Assembly: GCF_018860565.1 (NCBI RefSeq)
Contig: NZ_JAHKPS010000022.1
Location: 26,297 to 90,296, forward strand
Direction of reading: 5' to 3'
From: Winogradskyella psychrotolerans
GTDB lineage: Bacteria > Bacteroidota > Bacteroidia > Flavobacteriales > Flavobacteriaceae
Length of the DNA stretch: 64,000 bases
A program made the translations under genes and the position numbers. Under the pieces are notes generated by a model. It did not search any database, was not told the origin of the DNA, and was given only the letters and a program-made list of their open reading frames with translations. How positions within the stretch are numbered: position 1 is the first letter of the stretch; each line of letters starts with the position of its first letter. This document shows, piece by piece, positions 7,014-15,381 of this stretch.

Positions 7014-9866
7014 ATGAGTTCACAACCAGAACAAGTATTAGAAAATCAGTTAATAGAACAGTTATCAAATCAAGGCTATACTAAAGTTAGTATTCCAGAT
7101 GAAGCAACTTTATTAGCTAATTTAAAAGCACAGTTAGAAAAGCATAACAACATAACGTTTACTGCTAAAGAATTTGAACGTGTTTTAAATATTTTAAGTA
7201 AAGGTTCTGTATTCGAGAAAGCTAAAACACTAAGAGAAAAACAGCATATTGTTAGAGATAATGGCGATAATCTATATTTCGAGTTTTTAAATACGGAGCA
7301 TTGGTGTCAAAATCAATATCAAGTCACCAACCAAGTTACTATTGAGGGGGCTTATAAAAATCGTTATGATGTAACTTTATTGGTTAATGGTTTACCGTTA
7401 GTTCAAATTGAATTAAAACGTAGAGGCTTAGAAATGAAAGAAGCCTTTAATCAAATAAACCGTTATCAAAGACATTCGTTTGGTGCTAAATCAGCCTTAT
7501 TTCAATACGTTCAAATATTCGTTATCAGTAATGGTGTAAATACCAAATACTATGCAAACAACAGGCATCAATCATTTAAGCAAACATTCTATTGGGCAGA
7601 TAAAGAAAACAAGCGTTTAACCAATATTTTAAATGGATTTACAAGTGAGTTTTTAGAGCCTTGTCATATCTCTAAAATGATATGTAAGTATATTGTTTTA
7701 AACGAAACACATAAAATACTAATGGTGCTAAGACCCTATCAATATTATGCAGTAGAAAGCATTATAGATAAGGTTAAAAATAGTACGCACAACGGTTATA
7801 TTTGGCATACTACAGGTTCAGGTAAAACGTTGACGTCTTTTAAAGCAAGTCAAATAATTATGAAAATGCCACAAGTTAAAAAAGTGGTATTTGTAGTAGA
7901 TAGAAAAGATTTAGATTACCAAACTACCAAAGAGTTTAATAGTTTCTCTAAAGGCAGTATAGATGGTACAGACAATACAAAAGCATTAGTAAAACAATTT
8001 AGTGATGATACTAAAATTATTGTAACTACCATTCAAAAATTAAATACAGCGATAAGTAAAAAGAACTATTTAGCTAAGATGGAGAAAATGAAAGAGGAGC
8101 GCATCGTCTTTATTTTTGATGAATGTCATCGTAGTCAGTTTGGAGAAACGCACAACCGTATAAAAGCATTCTTCAATAACTTTCAAATGTTCGGTTTTAC
8201 AGGTACACCAATATTTGCAGATAATGCTGTTAAAAATGAATTAGGAAAGCGAACCACTAAAGAATTATTTGGAGATTGTTTACATAAGTACGTCATTACA
8301 GATGCTATTAAAGATGAAAATGTATTAAAGTTTGCAGTAGAATATGTTGGTAAATACAAGCAAAAAGAATCAGCAACCGAAATAGATATTGAAGTAGAAG
8401 ACATTGACCGTAAAGAGTTAATGGAATCACCCAAACGTTTAGAAAAAATAGCAGATTATATTATAGCAAATCACAACCGTAAAACACACAACAAAGAGTT
8501 TACAGGAATGTTTTGTGTGGGTAGTACAGATATGTTAGTTAATTATTATGATATTCTACAACGTAAAAAAGAAGCAGGCGAACATAATCTAAAAATAGCA
8601 ACCATATTTAGTTATGTTGCTAACGAGGAGGATGCAGATGCAAACGGTTATATACCAGAAGAAGTTTCAGTAGTTGAGGAAACACCTGCTTTATATGGCT
8701 TAAATGTTCATAAAAGAGACAAGTTAGAAAGTTATATAGGGCATTATAATGAAATGTTTGGTGCTAATTTCTCAACAAAAGACAGTCAGTCTTTTTACAA
8801 TTATTACAACGATATATCTAAGAAAGTTAAAGAACGTAAAATTGATATTCTGTTAGTAGTAAATATGTTTCTTACAGGTTTCGATAGTCCATCGTTAAAT
8901 ACATTGTACGTAGATAAAAACTTAAAATATCACGGATTAATTCAAGCATATTCAAGAACAAACAGAATTATTAACGAGCAAAAATCTCAAGGTAATATTG
9001 TAGTTTTCCGTAACCTTAAAAAAGTAACAGACGAGGCTATAACACTCTTTAGTAATAAAGAAGCGATAGATGTTATTATAATGGAACCTTATGAGGACTA
9101 TGCAGAGAAATTCAATGATGCTTTTATAGCGTTAATGGAGATTACGCCAACAGTCAATAGTGTAAACAATCTTGTAAGTGAAGAGGACGAATTAGAATTT
9201 ATCAAGGCTTTTAGAGAATTGATGCGTTTAAAAAATACCATGACCACCTTCGCCAATTTTGACTGGGAAGATCTGGATATGGAAGAGCAATTATTCAATG
9301 ATTTCCGAAGTAAATATTTAGATTTATGGCAAAAAACTAAAGATGATACAGCTAAAGAAAAAGTATCTATCTTGGATGATGTTGATTTTGAATTAGAATT
9401 AATTCATAGAGATGAAATCAATGTTACTTATATTCTCAATCTATTAGCGAATCTAAAAGATGTTAAAAAAGAAGAGCAAGAAGCTAAAAAGAAAGAGGTC
9501 GTAGATTTATTAACAGGTGAAGCAAATTTAAGAAGTAAGCGAGAATTAATAGAAAAGTTTATAGAAGATAATTTACCTGAAATTGAAGATTCTGAAACCA
9601 TACCACAAGAGTTTGAAAAGTTCTGGTCAGAAGAACAGCAAAAAGCATTTAAAGTATTTGTAAAAGAGGAAAATCTATCATCAGAGAAAACGCAAAAACT
9701 AATTGAAGATTATCTCTATGCAGAAAGAGAACCTTTGCGAGATGAATTATTAGATTTAATTGAAGGTAATAAACCAAGTGTCTTGAAACGTAAATCAATA
9801 GGAGATAGAATTTTAAATAAAGTAATAAACTTTGTAGAGACTTTTATTAATGGAATGGATAATTAA
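7014..9866 (+). CDS. hsdR: Type I restriction endonuclease subunit HsdR
   Basis: HsdR is the ATP-driven translocase and nuclease of the Type I complex. In this 950-residue protein the nuclease site appears as D119 with E133 and K135 (IELK). The helicase Walker A is GSGKT at 268-272, the DEAD-type motif II is DECH at 369-372, and TGTP and QAYSRTNRI follow as motifs III and VI. A long helical C-terminus probably docks to the HsdM/HsdS core. The reading frame is intact and of usual length. The gene is separated from hsdM-hsdS by the insert at 4891-6870 and has 143 bases of intergenic DNA before it, so it probably needs its own promoter; no clean TAnnTTTG box is evident there. Confidence 0.97.
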   Translation: MSSQPEQVLENQLIEQLSNQGYTKVSIPDEATLLANLKAQLEKHNNITFTAKEFERVLNILSKGSVFEKAKTLREKQHIVRDNGDNLYFEFLNTEHWCQNQYQVTNQVTIEGAYKNRYDVTLLVNGLPLVQIELKRRGLEMKEAFNQINRYQRHSFGAKSALFQYVQIFVISNGVNTKYYANNRHQSFKQTFYWADKENKRLTNILNGFTSEFLEPCHISKMICKYIVLNETHKILMVLRPYQYYAVESIIDKVKNSTHNGYIWHTTGSGKTLTSFKASQIIMKMPQVKKVVFVVDRKDLDYQTTKEFNSFSKGSIDGTDNTKALVKQFSDDTKIIVTTIQKLNTAISKKNYLAKMEKMKEERIVFIFDECHRSQFGETHNRIKAFFNNFQMFGFTGTPIFADNAVKNELGKRTTKELFGDCLHKYVITDAIKDENVLKFAVEYVGKYKQKESATEIDIEVEDIDRKELMESPKRLEKIADYIIANHNRKTHNKEFTGMFCVGSTDMLVNYYDILQRKKEAGEHNLKIATIFSYVANEEDADANGYIPEEVSVVEETPALYGLNVHKRDKLESYIGHYNEMFGANFSTKDSQSFYNYYNDISKKVKERKIDILLVVNMFLTGFDSPSLNTLYVDKNLKYHGLIQAYSRTNRIINEQKSQGNIVVFRNLKKVTDEAITLFSNKEAIDVIIMEPYEDYAEKFNDAFIALMEITPTVNSVNNLVSEEDELEFIKAFRELMRLKNTMTTFANFDWEDLDMEEQLFNDFRSKYLDLWQKTKDDTAKEKVSILDDVDFELELIHRDEINVTYILNLLANLKDVKKEEQEAKKKEVVDLLTGEANLRSKRELIEKFIEDNLPEIEDSETIPQEFEKFWSEEQQKAFKVFVKEENLSSEKTQKLIEDYLYAEREPLRDELLDLIEGNKPSVLKRKSIGDRILNKVINFVETFINGMDN

Positions 9867-10007
9867 TTTCATAATGAGTAACCATTTATAAAGTTCTAAA
9901 AGCGTTAATCTATAGACAATAAAAGGCATCTATATACAATTTACCTCAATAAGATAGGACGAACAATTAAATAGTTTTAAATTCTGCAATTATTCTGCAA
10001 ATAAAAA

Positions 10008-10042
10008 ACCAACACATCGACAAAACTCTCGAATGTATTGGT
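10008..10042 (-). terminator. Terminator of the tRNA-Ala gene
   Basis: Read leftward, CCAATACATTCGA pairs with TCGATGTGTTGG around an 8-base loop (one bulge), followed by TTTTTT. It lies just past the 3' end of the tRNA gene. Confidence 0.85.
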
Positions 10043-10050
10043 TTTAGTAG

Positions 10051-10124
10051 TGGAGAAGATGGGATTCGAACCCACGACCTCTTGACTGCCAGTCAAGCGC
10101 TCTAGCCAACTGAGCTACATCCCC
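10051..10124 (-). tRNA. tRNA-Ala (GGC anticodon)
   Basis: Read on the minus strand the 74 bases fold as a full cloverleaf. The acceptor begins GGGGATG, the D arm is GCTC...GAGC, the anticodon stem-loop is CTTGA-CTGGCAG-TCAAG with anticodon GGC, and the T arm holds TTCGAAT. The G3-U70 wobble pair, the identity mark for alanine, is present. CCA is not encoded. The 3' end faces the restriction island, the usual side for integration, but no second copy of the tRNA 3' end is seen in the window. Confidence 0.95.
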
Positions 10125-10137
10125 AAATTATTCGATA

Positions 10138-10935
10138 TTATTTTAGTCCACTTAAAACCAAAACTGGCAATGTGGAACTGTGAAAATCTTTTTTCAAGAT
10201 TGTATCCTTTTCCCATAATTTATTGAAAAAACCTCGTTTTCGACGCACTACACATAATAAATCTGGGTCATTCTCTTTATAATGTTCTAAAAGCGCTAAA
10301 AATGTATTAGGACTTTCAACGTTTATTGTTGTTGTAATCATCGATTTTAACTCGTCATTAATTTCAAAGTCACGCTTTTTATGATGAGGAGTCTTTACTA
10401 AAAGTAAGGTTAATGCAGATTCAAATTGTGTTTTTAAATACTTTAAAGGAAGCAAAACCTTATCTTTTTTTACAGTCGCAGATTTAACGGCCATAAATAT
10501 TTTTGAATAAGGTTTAAACACGCAGTTTTCAGGAACAATTAATGCTGGTATTTGTGTTTGTTTAATAATCTTACCAGACGTTTTTCCTAAATACACTTCG
10601 TCTTTAATAGAATTGGTACGCGGCTCTATAAGGATTAAATCAACATTTAATTTTTTACAGATTTTTTCTAAGGTCTTTACCAACTTCCCTTTATACGTTT
10701 TGGTAATGACTTCAACACCTTTAGTATCTATGGACGCTACATGTTTTTCTAAAAATGATTTAGACTCGGCTTCTAAAATATCATCTATCTTAATCATGGT
10801 GCCTGCTTTGCTATAAACATCATATATTTGAACCACATAAACCTTAGCACCAAAAGCTTGCGCAAAATCTATAGCATATTGTAAATGCGACTTTGCGTTT
10901 TTTGAGGAACCAACAGGAACTAATAGCGTTTTCAT
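10138..10935 (-). CDS. Universal stress protein (tandem UspA domains)
   Basis: The 265-residue protein carries two UspA-like alpha/beta domains (about 1-140 and 150-265). The first opens with KTLLVPVGSSKNAKSHLQYA, typical of the family's first strand and helix. Family members bind nucleotides or act in stress responses; the exact role here is unknown. The classic glycine-rich ATP loop is not clear in either domain. A TACTTTTG promoter box lies just upstream (10964-10971, minus strand). It is transcribed divergently from the acetyltransferase gene at 10982. Confidence 0.88.
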   Translation of the reverse strand: MKTLLVPVGSSKNAKSHLQYAIDFAQAFGAKVYVVQIYDVYSKAGTMIKIDDILEAESKSFLEKHVASIDTKGVEVITKTYKGKLVKTLEKICKKLNVDLILIEPRTNSIKDEVYLGKTSGKIIKQTQIPALIVPENCVFKPYSKIFMAVKSATVKKDKVLLPLKYLKTQFESALTLLLVKTPHHKKRDFEINDELKSMITTTINVESPNTFLALLEHYKENDPDLLCVVRRKRGFFNKLWEKDTILKKDFHSSTLPVLVLSGLK

Positions 10936-10963
10936 CTTTAGAAAATTAAGATTAACATTAGGA

Positions 10964-10971
10964 CAAAAGTA
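10964..10971 (-). promoter_or_regulatory. TACTTTTG promoter of the universal stress protein gene
   Basis: The leftward TACTTTTG fits TAnnTTTG and lies about 28 bases before the start codon at 10935, giving a short leader. Confidence 0.6.
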
Positions 10972-10981
10972 AACATTATAA

Positions 10982-11482
10982 ATGATTCGAATAGCAGAAG
11001 AAAAAGATATTCAACCCATTTTAGAAATCACAAAAGCTTGTGCTAAATCTATGGTTTCTAGTGGTATTTATCAATGGAATGAGCACTATCCCAATACATC
11101 TGCATTTCGCAAAGACATTAAACGCGAAGAACTTTATGTTTTAGAAATTAATCATGCAATTAAAGCTTGTATTGTGATTTCTACATTTATGGATTCGGAA
11201 TATGAGCCTATCAAATGGTTAACACCTAATGTTAATAACATTTATATTCATCGTTTAGCTGTTCATCCTCAATTACAAGGCAAAGGTTATGCACAACAAT
11301 TGATGCATTTTGCAGAGCAATTTGCTATTGATAACAACTATAGTTCTATTCGATTAGATACCTTTTCGCAGAACAAAAGAAACCAAAAGTTTTACGAACT
11401 TCGCGGTTATAAACGATTAGGGAATATTTACTTTCCAAAGCAAAGTGAATTTCCTTTTTACTGTTACGAATTGGTATTGTGA
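10982..11482 (+). CDS. GNAT family N-acetyltransferase
   Basis: The 166-residue protein shows the GNAT core. The strand and acetyl-CoA loop lie at YIHRLAVHPQLQGKGYAQQL (about 83-102, with the Q-x-x-G-x-G/A pyrophosphate loop), and the final FYELRGYKRLG strand-turn is also present. Such enzymes transfer acetyl groups to amines; the substrate cannot be told. The TGA overlaps the GTG start of the MATE transporter gene by four bases, so the two are co-transcribed and the acetyltransferase may act on a compound related to that pump. Confidence 0.9.
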   Translation: MIRIAEEKDIQPILEITKACAKSMVSSGIYQWNEHYPNTSAFRKDIKREELYVLEINHAIKACIVISTFMDSEYEPIKWLTPNVNNIYIHRLAVHPQLQGKGYAQQLMHFAEQFAIDNNYSSIRLDTFSQNKRNQKFYELRGYKRLGNIYFPKQSEFPFYCYELVL

Positions 11483-12813
11483 GCACAGCTATAACTTTAA
11501 AACAAATTAATAAATTAGCGATTCCTGCTTTAATTGCGGGAGTGTCTGAGCCTATTTTATCTTTAACCGATGCGGCAATCATTGGTAATATGGAACAGAA
11601 TGCTACAACATCTTTGGCAGCCGTTGGTATTGTAACGACATTTTTATCCATGCTAATTTGGGTCTTAGGCCAAACTCGAAGTGCCATTTCTTCAATCATT
11701 TCGCAATACTTGGGTGCCGGAAATGTGGAAGCCGTGAAGAATTTACCAGCCCAAGCTATTTTTGTAATTACAGCTTTAAGCTTATTTATTATTGCTATAA
11801 CCTATCCTTTAGCATCTCACATTTTTCAACTTTATAATGCCTCAGGAGACATATTGAATTTTAGTGTAGACTATTATAAAATTCGGGTTTTTGGATTTCC
11901 CTTTACCTTGTTTACCATAGCTGTTTTTGGAACCTTTAGAGGACTTCAAAACACCTATTTCCCTATGCTAATTGCTATTTCTGGTGCATTGGCCAATATT
12001 ATTCTCGACGTTGTGCTTGTCTATGGTATTAACGGTTTTATTCCTGCTATGCATATTAAAGGTGCTGCATATGCCAGTGTTATTGCGCAATTAATTATGG
12101 CTTTACTTTCGGCTTATTACTTACTCAAAAAAACAGATATTCCGTTAATCGCAAAATTGCCTTTTAATCCTGAAATGAAACGTTTCGCGTTAATGATTCT
12201 CAATTTATTTATTAGAACGATTGCCTTAAATATTGCCTTGTATTTTGGAACTAGCTTTGCTACAAAATACGGTGAAAATTATATCGCAGCTTATACCATT
12301 GCCATCAATCTTTGGTTTTTGGGTGCTTTTCTTATTGATGGTTATGCCAGTGCTGGTAATATTTTATCAGGAAAATTGTTAGGTGCAAAAGACTATAAAA
12401 ACCTTTTAGAATTAAGTAATAAATTGATTAAATATGGCATTTTCGTTGGACTTTTTATTGGAGTAATTGGTGCTGTGTTTTACTATCCTCTAGGCAACCT
12501 GTTTAGTAATGACAAAAACGTACTGAAAGAATTCTATAAGGTATTTTGGATTGTTTTAGCCATGCAACCTTTATGTGCTTTGGCCTTTATTTTTGATGGT
12601 GTTTTTAAAGGACTGGGTAAGATGAAGTATCTTAGAAACGTTTTATTATTTTCTACAATTGTAGTTTTTGTTCCAGTTATATTCTGGGTCGATCGCCTAG
12701 ATTATAAACTCTATGGTATTTTTATCGCCTTTACATTGTGGATGATTGCTCGAGGCTTACCATTAATAATAAAATTTAGAAAAACATTTATTCCTCTAGC
12801 GCAAAACACTTAA
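11479..12813 (+). CDS. MATE family efflux transporter
   Basis: A 444-residue integral membrane protein with about 12 hydrophobic segments and the MATE signature near the N-terminus (LAIPALIAGVSEPILSLTDA). These proteins export drugs or metabolites using a Na+ or H+ gradient. The GTG start overlaps the preceding stop (GTGA) and matches the usual N-terminus. The DinF-like subgroup is likely from the NTDAAIIG-like start, but the substrate is unknown. A small membrane protein gene follows after 26 bases. Confidence 0.92.
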   Translation: MSTAITLKQINKLAIPALIAGVSEPILSLTDAAIIGNMEQNATTSLAAVGIVTTFLSMLIWVLGQTRSAISSIISQYLGAGNVEAVKNLPAQAIFVITALSLFIIAITYPLASHIFQLYNASGDILNFSVDYYKIRVFGFPFTLFTIAVFGTFRGLQNTYFPMLIAISGALANIILDVVLVYGINGFIPAMHIKGAAYASVIAQLIMALLSAYYLLKKTDIPLIAKLPFNPEMKRFALMILNLFIRTIALNIALYFGTSFATKYGENYIAAYTIAINLWFLGAFLIDGYASAGNILSGKLLGAKDYKNLLELSNKLIKYGIFVGLFIGVIGAVFYYPLGNLFSNDKNVLKEFYKVFWIVLAMQPLCALAFIFDGVFKGLGKMKYLRNVLLFSTIVVFVPVIFWVDRLDYKLYGIFIAFTLWMIARGLPLIIKFRKTFIPLAQNT

Positions 12814-12839
12814 ATTTGATTATTAATTTTATTTCTATA

Positions 12840-13016
12840 ATGAGCTTATTAATAACAATACTACAAGACGGTAATATAGACGAAAAACTTAAAAATGCAC
12901 CAGACAGCAGTTATGGTGTTGGCGTGTTTATTGGTACACTCTTACCTTTTGTGGTTTTGGTTCTTATCGCTTTTGCGATTTATAGATATAACAAAAACAG
13001 ATATAAAGACGAATAG
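12840..13016 (+). CDS. Small single-span membrane protein (58 aa)
   Basis: Starting at ATG 12840 the frame gives 58 residues with a short polar N-terminal half (DGNIDEKLKNAPDSS) and one hydrophobic segment (LLPFVVLVLIAFAIY) followed by a basic tail. An upstream in-frame TTG at 12816 would add eight residues and is less likely. It is in line with the MATE gene and directly followed by another mini membrane protein. The function is unknown. Confidence 0.6.
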   Translation: MSLLITILQDGNIDEKLKNAPDSSYGVGVFIGTLLPFVVLVLIAFAIYRYNKNRYKDE

Positions 13017-13017
13017 T

Positions 13018-13116
13018 ATGGATATTCTTGGCTTTTTGGGTGGAAACGGCTTATTCCTTATATTAGGATTAGTACTTATAATTGTATATTTCTACAACAA
13101 ATATAAAAGACGTTAA
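13018..13116 (+). CDS. Tiny membrane protein (32 aa)
   Basis: The ATG at 13018 follows the previous TAG by one base. The peptide has a hydrophobic core (LFLILGLVLIIVYFY) and the basic end NKYKRR, typical of bacterial one-span miniproteins. Its tight coupling to the previous gene and similar topology suggest a pair. It is too short for a family assignment. Confidence 0.5.
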   Translation: MDILGFLGGNGLFLILGLVLIIVYFYNKYKRR

Positions 13117-13123
13117 TATAGGT

Positions 13124-13753
13124 TTACCGCGTTTTTAACCAACCTGTAATACTCAATCGCTGTGTATTTACAGGTTTTACTTCATGCTCTAATTCTTGGC
13201 TTTCAAAAATAACAACTTTGCCAGGAAATGGATAAATAACCTTGTCTTCACCGTCTAAATAAAGGACTAATTCACCTCCGTTTTCGGGTTTCCAATCTTC
13301 ACTATTTAAATAACAAACAAAAGATAATTTACGTCTATCATCATTCTGAAATGTATCTAAATGGCGTTTGTAATAGGTGTCCTTAGGATAAATGGCATAA
13401 TGGAATTCCTTCTGATTAATACCAAGAAAACAGGTGCGATTGAGGTAATCTTTTAAATCATTAATTTTATTGAAGAATAATTGCTCCGCAGAATTGATAA
13501 CGTTTTCATCTATCCAAAGAATAATATCTCCGCGCACTGCTTTTTTAACAAGCGCATTGATTTTATTCCCAATAGCCGATTTTTTAAACGCATCTTCTTC
13601 ATACTTTAAAAGCAATGAATGCCGTAGAGCAACAACCTCATCTTCTGAAAAAAAATCATCAACAATACTATATTTTTGCGATGAAATGTCTGAAATAACA
13701 CGCTCATAAAGCGGGTTTTCAACAAACGGAATAGCTTCGAAAAGGCTACTCAC
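13124..13753 (-). CDS. 2-oxoglutarate/Fe(II)-dependent oxygenase (prolyl 4-hydroxylase type)
   Basis: The 209-residue protein has the double-stranded beta-helix iron site. The H-x-D pair is in YKRHLDTF (about residues 133-138), the distal His is in ELEHEVKP near 188, and the 2-oxoglutarate-binding Arg is in TQRLSITGW. NGGELVLY before the distal His is also typical. It hydroxylates an unknown substrate, probably a protein or small molecule. A TACATTTG box at 13813-13820 (minus strand) is its promoter, back to back with that of queD. Confidence 0.9.
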   Translation of the reverse strand: MSSLFEAIPFVENPLYERVISDISSQKYSIVDDFFSEDEVVALRHSLLLKYEEDAFKKSAIGNKINALVKKAVRGDIILWIDENVINSAEQLFFNKINDLKDYLNRTCFLGINQKEFHYAIYPKDTYYKRHLDTFQNDDRRKLSFVCYLNSEDWKPENGGELVLYLDGEDKVIYPFPGKVVIFESQELEHEVKPVNTQRLSITGWLKTR

Positions 13754-13812
13754 CGTGACTTTTAAAGAAATTTAATCTTTTCATAATTTTTTTAAAATTT
13801 AAAAAAAGTGCG

Positions 13813-13820
13813 CAAATGTA
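13813..13820 (-). promoter_or_regulatory. TACATTTG promoter of the 2OG oxygenase gene
   Basis: The leftward TACATTTGCGC matches the Bacteroidota -7 consensus, about 60 bases before the ATG at 13753. Confidence 0.65.
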
Positions 13821-13851
13821 ATCTAAAAAGCCATTCCTTTTACATTTATAA

Positions 13852-13859
13852 TATCTTTG
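13852..13859 (+). promoter_or_regulatory. TATCTTTG promoter of queD
   Basis: TATCTTTGCAC fits the -7 consensus exactly, 19 bases before the queD ATG, so the leader is only about 13 nt. Confidence 0.75.
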
Positions 13860-13878
13860 CACTATAATTTAAAATCGC

Positions 13879-14331
13879 ATGAGTAAAATTCGCATTACAA
13901 AACAATTTTCTTTTGAAACAGGTCACGCCCTATATGGTTACGACGGAAAGTGTAAAAATGTCCACGGTCATAGTTACCACCTTTTTGTTACCGTAATAGG
14001 CACACCAATAGCCGATTCCAACAATGTAAAATTTGGAATGGTCATCGATTTTGGTGACTTAAAGAAAATAGTAAAGGAAGAAATTGTAGATGTTTTTGAC
14101 CATGCTACGGTTTTTAATAAAAACACACCACACGTAGAATTGGCCAAGGAACTAGAAGCTAGAGAGCATAATGTGTTGCTTGTAGATTATCAGCCAACAA
14201 GTGAAATGATGGTGATTGATTTTGCGCAAAAAATAAAACAGCGTTTACCAGAAACTATAAAATTACATTCTTTAAGGCTTTCAGAAACCACCTCTTCTTT
14301 TGCTGAATGGTACGCTAGTGATAATGAGTAA
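13879..14331 (+). CDS. queD: 6-carboxy-5,6,7,8-tetrahydropterin synthase (QueD)
   Basis: QueD converts dihydroneopterin triphosphate to carboxytetrahydropterin for queuosine synthesis. The zinc-binding His residues appear in FETGHALYG and NVHGHSYH (about residues 16 and 29-33), with the catalytic Cys in GKCKNVHGH. FDHATVFN and the late Glu in LRLSETTSS complete the site. At 150 residues it is longer than E. coli QueD but typical for Bacteroidota. It overlaps lpxH by eight bases, giving a queD-lpxH operon. Confidence 0.93.
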   Translation: MSKIRITKQFSFETGHALYGYDGKCKNVHGHSYHLFVTVIGTPIADSNNVKFGMVIDFGDLKKIVKEEIVDVFDHATVFNKNTPHVELAKELEAREHNVLLVDYQPTSEMMVIDFAQKIKQRLPETIKLHSLRLSETTSSFAEWYASDNE

Positions 14332-15094
14332 ACCGAACCACATACATATTGCCGACGGAAAAAAAATCTATTTTGCATCAGATAATCATTTAGGCGCACC
14401 AACTAGTGAAGCGTCTCGACCTCGTGAAAAAAAATTCGTCGCTTGGTTAGATGAGATCAAACATGATGCGGCGGCTATTTTCTTAATGGGAGATCTCTTC
14501 GATTTTTGGTTTGAATATAAAACCGTAGTGCCTAAAGGTTTTACAAGAACTTTGGGGAAATTAGCAGAAATTAGTGATTCCGGAATTCCGATTCATTATT
14601 TTGTAGGTAACCACGATTTATGGATGAATGGCTATTTTGAAGAAGAATTAGGTATTCCTGTATATCATAAGCCTGAAGAATTCACGTTTAATGACACCTC
14701 TGTCTTTATTGGTCATGGTGACGGTTTAGGTCCTGGAGATAAAGGCTACAAACGCATGAAAAAAGTGTTTACAAGTCCATTTTTTCAATGGTTATTTAAA
14801 TGGATGCATCCCGATATTGGAGTTAAAATCGGACAATATATGTCTGTAAAAAACAAAATGATTTCAGGCGATGATGATGCAAAGTTTTTAGGAGAAGACA
14901 ATGAATGGCTAGCGGTATATTGCAAACGTAAACTCGAAGATAAACACCGAGATTATTTTGTATTTGGTCATAGACATTTGCCTTTAGAAATTGACTTAAA
15001 TGAAACGTCTAAGTACATTAATTTAGGCGACTGGATTCAGTATTATACCTACGGAGTTTTTGACGGTGAAAATTTTGAACTTAAAACCTATTAA
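14324..15094 (+). CDS. lpxH: UDP-2,3-diacylglucosamine diphosphatase (LpxH-like)
   Basis: This calcineurin-type phosphatase carries out the UDP-2,3-diacylglucosamine hydrolysis step of lipid A synthesis. The metal-ligand motifs are all present: FASDNHLG, GDLFDFWFE, GNHDLW, GHGD and FGHRHLP. The ATG at 14324 inside the end of queD gives 256 residues and begins MSKPNHIH; an upstream in-frame TTG at 14300 would add eight residues. The first motif reads SDNHLG where the usual form is SDLHLG. This is common in Bacteroidota homologues. Confidence 0.9.
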   Translation: MSKPNHIHIADGKKIYFASDNHLGAPTSEASRPREKKFVAWLDEIKHDAAAIFLMGDLFDFWFEYKTVVPKGFTRTLGKLAEISDSGIPIHYFVGNHDLWMNGYFEEELGIPVYHKPEEFTFNDTSVFIGHGDGLGPGDKGYKRMKKVFTSPFFQWLFKWMHPDIGVKIGQYMSVKNKMISGDDDAKFLGEDNEWLAVYCKRKLEDKHRDYFVFGHRHLPLEIDLNETSKYINLGDWIQYYTYGVFDGENFELKTY

Positions 15095-15315
15095 TGTCGT
15101 CCTGTTTTTACTTTAACAGAAGCGTAAGTAGACACAGAATAAGGCACCACAAAGCATAAGCCAAGCTTTACCCAATTTACCTTTTCAAAATTCAAATGAT
15201 ATAAAAGGTCTCCTTGGTTGATAATATTTAAAATACAACCAACCACTATAGCGACTTTAATTGAAGAGATGACAATGTCTTTTTCTAAAGCTATTTTAAG
15301 CAGTTTTAGAATCAT
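15091..15315 (-). CDS. NrtS-like small membrane protein
   Basis: The 74-residue protein beginning MILKLLKIALEKDI has two hydrophobic spans (VAIVVGCILNIINQGD and LCFVVPYSVSTYASV). The pattern of an ILN-INQGD turn and a VPYSVSTY second helix is that of the NrtS family, linked to nitrate/nitrite transport in the original study. The start is set by a TACTTTTG promoter at 15346-15353, which overlaps a possible upstream TTG start at 15348 and so makes that start unlikely. It converges with lpxH with a four-base overlap. Confidence 0.75.
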   Translation of the reverse strand: MILKLLKIALEKDIVISSIKVAIVVGCILNIINQGDLLYHLNFEKVNWVKLGLCFVVPYSVSTYASVKVKTGRH

Positions 15316-15345
15316 ACTAAATGAAATGTTTAAATATTTTGCTGG

Positions 15346-15353
15346 CAAAAGTA
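15346..15353 (-). promoter_or_regulatory. TACTTTTG promoter of the NrtS-like gene
   Basis: The leftward TACTTTTG box is about 31 bases before the ATG at 15315. Confidence 0.6.
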
Positions 15354-15381
15354 ATAAAAATGATAAGCCTTAAAAGTGATT

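Noticed and set aside
10043..10124. A second att copy from the tRNA 3' end elsewhere in the window
   Set aside because: I looked for a match to the TTCGAATCCCATC segment in the rest of region 1 and did not find it.
12895..13116. A longer 73-codon version of the 32-residue mini protein
   Set aside because: The first half overlaps the 58-residue gene in another frame. The ATG at 13018 next to the previous stop is more natural.
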